DNA of 64,000 nucleotides from Photorhabdus akhurstii. Its GTDB lineage: Bacteria; Pseudomonadota; Gammaproteobacteria; Enterobacterales; Enterobacteriaceae. The stretch covers positions 22,652-86,651 of the forward strand of contig NZ_RCWE01000022.1 of NCBI RefSeq assembly GCF_018448925.1. Reading direction: 5' to 3'. Below are positions 19,015-28,300 of this stretch, piece by piece. Under the pieces are notes generated by a model. The model was not told the DNA's origin, ran no database searches, and saw only the letters and a list, made by a program, of their open reading frames with translations. How positions within the stretch are numbered: the first letter of the stretch is position 1; each line of letters starts with the position of its first letter. The position numbers and the translations under genes were made by a program.

Positions 19015-22000
19015 ATGCCTGTGAATTATAACATTGTCGCTTTAAGTCCAATGCAAGAAGGGATGCTTTATCATTCCATTGAAGAGGGCAGTAAAGATGT
19101 TTATGTGACAAACTTTACCTTAACCATTGCGGGTCTGATTGATGAAAAGAAATTAGAAATTGCGTGGAACAGAGTGGTATCGGAACATCAAGCATTACGA
19201 ACGGTTTACCGCTGGAAAGGATTAAGCCATCCAGTTCAGATTATTTTTGACAATAAACCGCTTCACATAGATTTCAGAACATTTGAAAATAATAGTTATA
19301 GGGCAGATCAAGAAAATATTAATGAGATAGTTTCTCAAAAAACTGAAATTGACTTAGAACGTTGCCCAATCAAAATTAACTTATATAAAGTAAGCGAAGA
19401 TAATTATATTCTCCATGTTCAATATCATCACATTTGCATGGATGGTTGGAGTCTGGGTCTATTAATAACCCAACTTTGGGATTATTATGATCATCCTCAA
19501 TTAAAATGTGTTGGTAACATTTTTGATTATCAAGATTATATTGTTCATTTAAATAAAGTGAGGCAATGTAATAAAGCCAGAGGATTCTGGACTGGCACTA
19601 TATTTCAGGACGCGGCAATGAGTTTACCAAGTAAACAAAACTTGCTCTCAAAAGGCGTTGGTAAAATTGAATGTACATTAGATAAAAATTTAATAAACGC
19701 GGTCGAGTTATATTGTAAAAATAATGGATTTACGCTGGCTATTGCAATATACACAGCTTGGTCAATTGTTTTAGCTAAGTGTAATGATTCTGAATCCATT
19801 TGCTTTGGTACCACAGTATCCGGTAGAGATAATTTAATTGCTGGCATTGAAAATAGCATTGGTTTATATATTCAAACACCGCCTTTGTTAATTGATAATT
19901 TATCCAGTCAAATGACGCTTTTAAGCATCATGAAGAGCGTACAAACCACGATATTGGAGCGGGATGCTTATAAAGAGTATCCAATATCTGAAATACAAAG
20001 CGTTAATAAAATAAAACATAATCTTTTTGATAGTATTGTGGTGATAGAGAATTACCCAATTTCAAAAAGGTTACAACAGATGTCAACCAGTGTGGATATT
20101 CTTTCATATACAACGTCTGAAACTACAAATTTCAATCTGAGCTTAGAAGTCAATTTACTTGATTCAGCGATTTTAAAGTTAAGTTATAATTCCGAAAAAT
20201 ACGAACAATATTTTATTAATGGCATCCTGAAACAGTTCACAAAAGTATTAAAATCGATAGCGTATAATGCAGAAAAGACATTATCTGAACTCTGTTTCTT
20301 AGATGAGAAAGAGTATAATCAGTTAATTATTGATTTTAATAATAATGATGTTTCATTACCTGGGCCTGCTCACTTAACTTTCGCATGGCAGGCGGCGGTA
20401 GAAAAATATCAAGATGATATCGCCATTAGACAACAAGGTATTAGCGTCACTTACGCAGAACTTGATGAGCTATCTAACCAAATTGCAAACAATCTCTATT
20501 CAAAAGGCGTTAAGCATCAGGAATTGGTTGCAGTTAAATGCCGTGCTAGCATTTATACGATAGCGCTGTTAATTGCGATAAATAAATTAGGTGCTGCCTA
20601 TGTTCCAATCGATATATCTACCCCGGAAGAACGGGTAAACAAGATTTTATCTAATGGTATTAAATATATTATTTATCATGATGATTTGCTCAGTTTGTCG
20701 AAGATAAACGAAGGTGGCAATCAACGACCAAATTTGGCATACTCTGAAAATGACCTTGTATATACTATATTTACCTCAGGATCTACCGGAGAACCGAAGG
20801 GAGTGATGCTAGAACACCACACGGTTATGAACTATATCTACTGGGCTATTAGCGCTTACCATTCAGATAGTTATCGTTCGGTTTATCCTTTGTTTACCAG
20901 TCTTGCGTTTGACTTAACCGTAACTTCTATTTGGTGCCCGCTAATTTCTGGCGGAGAAATAGAAATTATCGATAAAGAGTCATTTGAAGCGTTGCAAGAT
21001 GTGGCTAAAAACCAAAATCTAAGTCATGTCAAGATCACACCTTCGCAATTAAATCTACTCAATCAAATCTGCGATAATAACAGTTCATTACAGACGTTTA
21101 TTCTCGGTGGCGAACAATTAGAAAGTAAATTGTGTAAAGAAATTACGGATAAACTGAAACCTGGCGTAACTATTTGTAACGAATATGGCCCGACAGAAGC
21201 CACGGTTGGTTGTATGATCTATCGATATCAACGAGATCAACAAGAAAATCCGGTTGTTCCTATAGGTAGACCGATAAATAACGCGAAAATATATATTTTA
21301 GATAAAAATTTACACCCGCAACCGATAGGCGTTCCCGGTGAGATCTATATCGGGGGAAGAGTCCTTGCCAGAGGATATTTGAATCGGCCAGATTTAACCG
21401 CTGAAAAATTTATTGATAGTCCTTTTGATCATAAATCAAAACTATATAAAACCGGTGATTTAGCTTTCTTTAACGGTGAGGGTAACATTGAATATATCGG
21501 TAGAGTGGACAATCAAATAAAATTGAGAGGCTATAGAATTGAGCTAGATGAAATAGCGACAAAAATAAAGTCATATGACGCATGCCATAATGCCGTTGTG
21601 ATTATTAAGAGGATTCATGGAGAAGATCAACTAGTTGCTTATTACGTTTCTAGTCAGAATATTGAAGAGAATAACCTGAGGCGTTATTTATCTGAATCTC
21701 TTCCTAATTACATGGTGCCTGGCATATTTAAAGCGGTGGATGAAATTAAATTAACTACAAATGGGAAAGTCGATTTAGCAAGCCTGCCTGATCTTGATTT
21801 AACGAGCCAAAATATTGCTGATTTAGAGGGTTCAAGCTATAAAGATAAAGTGCTTGAGGTATTCTCCTCAATTTTAGAGGTAGATCAAATAGACCTTAAA
21901 ACCAGTTTCTTTGATTTGGGGGCTAACTCAATAAAACTGCTTAGAATTACAAATGTTTTGAATGAGTTCCTGCCTTTCCCGTTAAAAGTTGTCGATTTCT

Positions 22001-22155
22001 TCACATACACGAATATGGCGACTCTTATTTCCTATATTGAGTCCGGTGAAAAACAGGAAATAAACCTGGTCAATAAAGAAGAGGCTATGTCGAGACGAGA
22101 CCGACTAGCGGAACGTCGTGGAAAAATGAAGAAAAGAGTCAGTTTTACTCATTAA
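19015..22155 (+). CDS. NRPS C-A(Asn)-T
   Basis: A 1046-residue module. Condensation domain (1-440): opens with LSPMQEGMLYHS and has HHICMDG, so it is complete. Adenylation domain (about 455-940): TSGSTGEPKG, NEYGPTEA; the pocket residues read D-L-T-K-I-G-E-V-G-K, identical to those of the NRPS at 7576 and close to the Asn code. Carrier domain (about 950-1020): GANSIK. There is no epimerase, so L-Asn would be incorporated unless a downstream C domain says otherwise. The C-terminus is strongly basic (RRDRLAERRGKMKKR), like a docking tail. The ribosome site GGACGGA precedes ATG 19015. Confidence 0.94.
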   Translation: MPVNYNIVALSPMQEGMLYHSIEEGSKDVYVTNFTLTIAGLIDEKKLEIAWNRVVSEHQALRTVYRWKGLSHPVQIIFDNKPLHIDFRTFENNSYRADQENINEIVSQKTEIDLERCPIKINLYKVSEDNYILHVQYHHICMDGWSLGLLITQLWDYYDHPQLKCVGNIFDYQDYIVHLNKVRQCNKARGFWTGTIFQDAAMSLPSKQNLLSKGVGKIECTLDKNLINAVELYCKNNGFTLAIAIYTAWSIVLAKCNDSESICFGTTVSGRDNLIAGIENSIGLYIQTPPLLIDNLSSQMTLLSIMKSVQTTILERDAYKEYPISEIQSVNKIKHNLFDSIVVIENYPISKRLQQMSTSVDILSYTTSETTNFNLSLEVNLLDSAILKLSYNSEKYEQYFINGILKQFTKVLKSIAYNAEKTLSELCFLDEKEYNQLIIDFNNNDVSLPGPAHLTFAWQAAVEKYQDDIAIRQQGISVTYAELDELSNQIANNLYSKGVKHQELVAVKCRASIYTIALLIAINKLGAAYVPIDISTPEERVNKILSNGIKYIIYHDDLLSLSKINEGGNQRPNLAYSENDLVYTIFTSGSTGEPKGVMLEHHTVMNYIYWAISAYHSDSYRSVYPLFTSLAFDLTVTSIWCPLISGGEIEIIDKESFEALQDVAKNQNLSHVKITPSQLNLLNQICDNNSSLQTFILGGEQLESKLCKEITDKLKPGVTICNEYGPTEATVGCMIYRYQRDQQENPVVPIGRPINNAKIYILDKNLHPQPIGVPGEIYIGGRVLARGYLNRPDLTAEKFIDSPFDHKSKLYKTGDLAFFNGEGNIEYIGRVDNQIKLRGYRIELDEIATKIKSYDACHNAVVIIKRIHGEDQLVAYYVSSQNIEENNLRRYLSESLPNYMVPGIFKAVDEIKLTTNGKVDLASLPDLDLTSQNIADLEGSSYKDKVLEVFSSILEVDQIDLKTSFFDLGANSIKLLRITNVLNEFLPFPLKVVDFFTYTNMATLISYIESGEKQEINLVNKEEAMSRRDRLAERRGKMKKRVSFTH

Positions 22156-22170
22156 TAAATATGGAGATAA

Positions 22171-22635
22171 ATGATAATGACTTTACAATCTATTAAAAAC
22201 GTGGTCTTAACAGAGTTGAATGGCGATGTGGAGGAGATAAGAAGAGTTGTAGATATTTGGTATCTTGCTTCAATTAAGTGTCATCATTTTGTTAGCGAGA
22301 GTTTTTGGCACTCATGTAAGGAGGATATGATGAATATATATATTCCTGGCGCTGAAACTGTAGTTGCCAAATATAATGATGAAATTGTTGGATTTATCAG
22401 TTTGGTTGATAATATTTTGGCGTCAATATTTGTTCATCCTGATTTTCAAGGTAAAGGAATTGGAAAGAAATTACTATTCGATGCCTTCGGTAAAAGAAGT
22501 GATTTAGTTCTTAATGTTTATTCAAAAAATAAACTGGCGAGAGATTTCTATAAAATGAATGGCTTTGTCGAGGAAAAAGAAGGTGTGGATGAACATACTG
22601 GTGAGTTAGAAATTACGATGAAGTGGAATGGCTAA
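22171..22635 (+). CDS. GNAT-family N-acetyltransferase
   Basis: A 154-residue GNAT protein. The acetyl-CoA pyrophosphate-binding loop is QGKGIGKKLL, preceded by the beta-4 strand ASIFVHPDF; the C-terminal FYKMNGF is also typical. It resembles the YjaB type. GNAT enzymes in antibiotic clusters often acetylate the active product as self-protection (the edeine pathway is an example), and a free amine exposed by the ClbP-like peptidase would be a natural target; this is inference. ATG 22171 lies four bases after GGAG and ATG 22177 ten bases after it, so the start is uncertain by two codons. Confidence 0.88.
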   Translation: MIMTLQSIKNVVLTELNGDVEEIRRVVDIWYLASIKCHHFVSESFWHSCKEDMMNIYIPGAETVVAKYNDEIVGFISLVDNILASIFVHPDFQGKGIGKKLLFDAFGKRSDLVLNVYSKNKLARDFYKMNGFVEEKEGVDEHTGELEITMKWNG

Positions 22636-22660
22636 TTAACTTTAAAGATGAGATATTAAA

Positions 22661-25225
22661 ATGGTTGATAATAGTAATGTAATTAGTGAAGCTACGGTAA
22701 GTTATTGGAAGGGATTTTTATCTGAATATCGTAGCCCAGAGTACGAGATTTCTTATTGTAAAGATATCTCATCTAAACCAACAAAGTTTAGCTTTTCTGA
22801 AGAAACTTCAAAGACCTTACTCTCAATTGCAAATGGTTCAAATAAACGGTTGAGCATATTGCTCGTGTCTTTGGCCGCTTATGCGCAGGCAATAATGTTG
22901 AAGAGTTCTGAGGTGACTGTTGTTACTGGAAATTATCTCGAAGATTCAACTGGACCAAAGGTATTATGCCTACCGTTTAACTTTGATAGTGAGTGTACCT
23001 TAAAAGAGGTGATCGTAGCTGCTTCAACAAATATTCAGCAGAAGCTTGCGTATGCCGTAGCATCTTTTCAAAACATTTTTGATAGTACAGTCACTTTCCC
23101 TTTAGCTGTTATATTGAAAAATTGCCAAAAAGAGTCTTATGAATTCTTTGAACGCGCCTTATCGCAATTATTCTTTGAACATGATAATGCGCTGATATCA
23201 TGTGAAATGACTTCGATATACGGTTCAGATTATGTCATCACTATGATGAATATAATGGAATCTTGGGTAAATGAAATACGCTCTGATTGTAAAATTTCTG
23301 AGTTGCCAATCGCTAATCCCTTTTATTTAAATGCTGTTGAAGCAGAAAATGGCATTGATACTGAACAGTCGATATTGGCTTTATTTAAGCAACAGGTCGG
23401 TATGTACCCGGAAAAAACGGCTATCGCAGATAGTGTGGGGGAATTGAGTTATGCTGAACTGGATAAATTGAGTGATACCTGCGCCGTCAGGTTAATAGAG
23501 TTAGGTATCGAAAGAGGCGATACGATTGGTATACATATGCCGCGATCTTGCTCAGCAATAGTAGCAATGTTCGCGGTGCTTAAAGCCGGCGGAAAATATT
23601 GTCCTTTCGATATAAATTGGCCCGTTGGCAGAAAGAAATATGTGCTAGATACTGCGGAGATGCGATTAGTTATATCGTCAATTGATACCCAGTTGGCGTT
23701 GGAAGAGTACAGCCAGATTACCTATGATAATTTGCAACACAATGGATTTGATATAAAACAAAACCTTCAATTGCCTGAAATTAATGGTCAAGATTCCGCT
23801 TACATTATTTTTACCTCTGGCTCGACGGGTAATCCAAAAGGGGTTGAAATTCCTCACAGTGCCGTTGTCAATTTGGTCAAAGGGCTATATCAAAAGGTTT
23901 ATCGCAATTACCCGTGGGATTTGAACGTCTCAATGATATCAGCACTCAGTTTTGATGCGTCGGTACAGCAGCTATATCCGGCTCTGTTACTGGGCCATAC
24001 GCTGCATATTGTGCCTGATGAGATCAGAAAAAATGGCAGGAGAATCAGCCAATTTTGGCGTGACAGAAAGATCCATATTGCCGATTGTACTCCAACCCAT
24101 TTAAGAATGATTAGGTCACAAATGAATGGTCAGCGCATTGATTGTCAGGTAAAGCATCTGATGATTGGCGGCGAAAAATTAGATCAGCAAAATTGGTTGA
24201 ATTTCGCTGATTGCTGGGAGTCGGTTCCGAATGCATCTAACGCATATGGGCCTACAGAATGTTGTGTACAATCACTCTCTTTTGAATTTAACGCTTCAAG
24301 CCAGATTAATACTGAGACTATTCCTATTGGTCAGCCAATGTCTGGTGAGGAAATTGTACTGATTGATGAATTTATGCGAATTCTTCCCAAAGGGGCAGTG
24401 GGGGAAATTGCTATATCTGGGAAAGGGTTGGCAAAAGGCTATATTAATAATGCCCGGTTATCTCAAGAATCTTTCATTTTCATCAATGGTAAGCGTTATT
24501 ATCGAACGGGTGATCTGGCAAGATATATCGGTGAGGAAGGGATGATTTATTTAGGGAGAATAGATAGTCAGGTGAAAATAAATGGATATCGAATAGAACT
24601 TGGAGAAATAGAGAAAGTTACTCAACAAGCGATATTAAAACTGAATTCCGTGGATGATATTAAGCCAGTCGTTGATGTCCATGTGATAGTCAATAATAAA
24701 GAGTCTGGTAATCAATTATTAATCGCTTATATTTGTACTAATGAAGAAATCGATTTTGGTACGATTCGTAAGGAAATTGCGTTCCATCTTCCTGATTATA
24801 TGGTGCCGGCATATTTCATTGCAGTTGATAAATTCCCACAAAATAGTAGTGGTAAAATTGATAACGCTACATTACCTGATCCGCGCTGTGACGTGGTGCA
24901 AAAAAGAATTGTGGCATGTAGTAATGAGACAGAACAGCAAATATTGGATATCTGGGCGGATTTACTGACTACTCGAAAAGAGAATATCAGCTTAACAGAT
25001 AACTTCTTTGATTTAGGTGGTTCATCATTTAAGTTAGCACAACTTAGTTTCAAATTAAGTGAAGTGTTTGCGCGGGAAATAGAAATTGTCGATTTATTTC
25101 AACACACTACGATTCAGTCACAAGCACAATATATAGATGGCAATCAACAACCATTAGACAGTTCCGATAATGGCGCTAATTCAACAGAACAGTTTGATGA
25201 AGCATTAAAGATATTCGGTCTTTAA
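22661..25225 (+). CDS. NRPS half-C-A-T, pocket resembling Gln-type
   Basis: An 854-residue protein. Residues 1-225 resemble only the C-terminal half of a condensation domain, with no HHxxxDG motif, so this part cannot condense on its own. Adenylation domain (about 240-745): TSGSTGNPKG, NAYGPTEC; I read the pocket as D-A-Q-D-M-G-A-V-Q-K, nearest to glutamine-type codes but not a clean match. Carrier domain (about 755-825): GGSSFK. It ends in a short acidic-hydrophobic tail (FDEALKIFGL) that could dock to a partner. The missing C activity may come from the C domain at the end of the PKS at 12066. Confidence 0.92.
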   Translation: MVDNSNVISEATVSYWKGFLSEYRSPEYEISYCKDISSKPTKFSFSEETSKTLLSIANGSNKRLSILLVSLAAYAQAIMLKSSEVTVVTGNYLEDSTGPKVLCLPFNFDSECTLKEVIVAASTNIQQKLAYAVASFQNIFDSTVTFPLAVILKNCQKESYEFFERALSQLFFEHDNALISCEMTSIYGSDYVITMMNIMESWVNEIRSDCKISELPIANPFYLNAVEAENGIDTEQSILALFKQQVGMYPEKTAIADSVGELSYAELDKLSDTCAVRLIELGIERGDTIGIHMPRSCSAIVAMFAVLKAGGKYCPFDINWPVGRKKYVLDTAEMRLVISSIDTQLALEEYSQITYDNLQHNGFDIKQNLQLPEINGQDSAYIIFTSGSTGNPKGVEIPHSAVVNLVKGLYQKVYRNYPWDLNVSMISALSFDASVQQLYPALLLGHTLHIVPDEIRKNGRRISQFWRDRKIHIADCTPTHLRMIRSQMNGQRIDCQVKHLMIGGEKLDQQNWLNFADCWESVPNASNAYGPTECCVQSLSFEFNASSQINTETIPIGQPMSGEEIVLIDEFMRILPKGAVGEIAISGKGLAKGYINNARLSQESFIFINGKRYYRTGDLARYIGEEGMIYLGRIDSQVKINGYRIELGEIEKVTQQAILKLNSVDDIKPVVDVHVIVNNKESGNQLLIAYICTNEEIDFGTIRKEIAFHLPDYMVPAYFIAVDKFPQNSSGKIDNATLPDPRCDVVQKRIVACSNETEQQILDIWADLLTTRKENISLTDNFFDLGGSSFKLAQLSFKLSEVFAREIEIVDLFQHTTIQSQAQYIDGNQQPLDSSDNGANSTEQFDEALKIFGL

Positions 25226-25253
25226 GCTTAATTTCGTTAATTTATCCATTTTA

Positions 25254-25297
25254 AAAATATCAATTGAAAAATATCAATTGCAATATATTGATATTTT
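25254..25297 (+). terminator. AT-rich hairpin between NRPS and PKS
   Basis: AAAATATCAAT (25254-25264) and ATTGATATTTT (25287-25297) form a perfect 11-bp stem ending in a T run. It contains a direct repeat of AATATCAATTG. It could be a weak terminator or an mRNA-processing hairpin. Confidence 0.4.
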
Positions 25298-25355
25298 AAT
25301 TAAACGTCTCTCAATAATTTAATGGCTAATTTAGCACTTGCTAATATTGAAAATT

Positions 25356-28300
25356 ATGAAAAAAGATAATCATACACACGAATTTACCAGGCAAAAATTA
25401 ACGGGATTAGAAATCGCTATCGTCGGTGTTTCTTGTCGCTTCCCTAATAGTGAAACAGTAGAGAGCTTCTGGGAAAATTGTTTAGAGGGCAAGGATTGTA
25501 TCTCTCGTTTTTCTGATGAAACATTGGCGAAAAATGGCGTATCTAAACAGCATTATGCGAGCCAAAATTACGTCAATGCTAAGGGTGTTATTGATAACCC
25601 TTTAACGTTTGATGCTGATTTTTTTGATTATAACAAGCGTGAAGCTGAGTTTTTGGAACCACAAATTCGTAAATTACATGAATGTGGTTTTGAAGCGTTA
25701 GGTTCTGCCGGTATTGTTCCGTCTGAATACAAAGGGGCGGTTGGTTGTTATTTAGCGTCAAGCGCTCAACTCGGTTGGCAAATGGCCGCTTATGACGAGT
25801 GTGAACAAGATGGCGCCAGTCTTTTTTCTGCATTTAACTTAGTAGAGAAAGACTTCGCGGCAACTCGACTGGCGTACAAATTAGGTTTAACAGGGCCGGC
25901 GATTGCCATTCAGACAGCGTGCTCTTCATCTCTCACTGCAATACACCTGGCATCAAGAGCCTTGTTATTAGGTGAGTGCCAGACAGCGCTTGTTGCCGCT
26001 GCGACTTTAGTTACGCCCAGTCAACAGGGCTATCTACATCAAGATGGCATGATTACTTCTCCAGATGGAACTTGCCGACCATTTGATGAAATGGCGAATG
26101 GTACTGTCGGTGGTGAAGGCGTTGGCGCGATAGTGTTGCAGCCGCTCAAAATTGCATTGGAGCAGGGACGGCCTATTTTGGCCTTGATTAAGGGATCAGC
26201 GCTTAACAACGACGGTTCAAGAAAGGTAGGTTACACCGCGCCGAGCATTGACGGACAATTCGAAGCGATTAGAGGTGCTTTGGCTATGTCTAAGGTTGAA
26301 GCTGAATCCATTTCTTATATTGAAGCCCACGGCACGGCGACCAAGCTTGGTGATCCAATAGAAATAACCGCTCTGAATAAAGTTTTCTCCAACGTCCCAC
26401 AGCAGAGTATTGCTATTGGGTCGGTAAAGTCGATTATTGGTCATCTTGATAGTGCGGCTGGAATGGCCGGGTTAATAAAAACGGCGCTGATGCTAAAACA
26501 CAAAAAGCTGTGCGCTAATCGGTACTTTACGAATCCTAATCCTAAAACAAAACTCTCTTCTTCACCTTTTTATGTTAATACCGACAGTAAAGATTGGGAT
26601 AGCGCGACGGTGAGGCGAGCGGGGGTGAGTTCATTTGGTATTGGGGGAACCAATGCTCATGTGATACTTGAAGAATATGTCTGTGAGCCTCACGATGATC
26701 AAGCTTCTGATGCAGTAAAATTACTCCCGTTGTCGGCTAAATCTGAATGGAGTTTGGGTGAAATGGAGAACCGGTTAATCGCGTGGTTAGCCTCTAATCC
26801 CAATAAATTAGCCGATGTCGCTCATACCTTACAAAATGGTCGCGAGCGTTTTGGTTATCGATCTGTATTGGTTTGCTCAGACGACAGGGTGACATACTCT
26901 ACAGCCGACTTTGTTCGTGGTCGGTGTGAACCTGCAAACAAACGTGTTGTTTTTCTCTATCCCGGTCAAGGCTCGCAATATCAGACTATGGGGCTAGGCT
27001 TATATCTCCGTGAGTTGGTTTTTAAAGAGCAAGTAGAGCACTGTTTATCACTTTTGGACGATGAAAAAAGAGAACAGATAAGAAATTACTTAATGGAACC
27101 GGAAAGTTCTAATCCATTTCCTGCCGAAATCATACAGCTTGCCATATTCATCGTTGAATACGCGACAACGCGATTAATGGAATCAAAGGGTATTCAGCCT
27201 GATATATTATTAGGTCATAGTCTGGGTGAATATGTTGCGGCGACTATTTCAGGGGTTTTTGCGCTAAAAGATGCTCTATTTTTGGTTGGTAGACGAGCGC
27301 AATTGATGGAGAAAATGTCTCCAGGCGCCATGTTGAGTGTACCTTTGTCAAAAGAGCAAGTTGTAGAACTATTGGCGGGAAGTTTAGAAATTGCGGCGGT
27401 TAATGGTAAAGAATCGACAGTATTGTCTGGTTCTATTGAAGATATCGAGAACCTGAAATCTTACTTGCAATTACAGGGCATTCATTCGCGTCAACTAAAA
27501 ACTACCCACGCGTTCCATTCTAAAACGATCGATGAAATACAGGATGAATATGAGCAGGCATTGCAAACGGTCGCGTTTAATTCTGTAAATATCCCAATTT
27601 TGTCAAATCTATCTGGTGATTGGCATGATAATAATGAAATTAGAAAACCAGCATATTGGTTGTCTCATCAAAGAGATAAAGTCGACTTTTTAGGGTGTTT
27701 AGAGACGCTTTCTTCGCAGCAACATCTTGTTTTCATCGAAGTAGGGCCGGGCAACACTCTTGCTAGTTGTGTACAGAAATTCTTTAAACAAAAATCGGAT
27801 CAACAAATACATATTGCCAATATGTTAAGGCATCCGAATTTACCTGAGGGGGATATCACCTATTTCTACAGCCAAATTGCTAAGTTGTGGTGTACTGTCG
27901 GATTAGGAAACTGGCAAGTGCCGAGCAGCCAATCTGGTCGTCTCATTCATTTACCTGTGTACGCATTTGCTGAAAAAGAGTTTACAAAGATCAGAGATCG
28001 GTTGGTAAAAGGTCGAACGCCACAGATTAAATCACCAGATATAAAAGGAAACATCTTGTATCGACCGGTGTGGTATAGAAGTTCGTGTGATGATATTAAG
28101 AAAATGGCACATGAAGGTCAGGTATATGTTCTAACCACACATCGTGGAGCTAATAGCAATCGAGCGCTGGTCGATAACGTTTTATCAGGACAAAATATTA
28201 TCTTTGTCGAGGAGGTTGATAAATTACCTTCGTTAAATCTAACGGGCTGTTGTTCGTTTGTATTAATGCCTAATGCAGAAGACTTTGTTGGTGATCCAAT

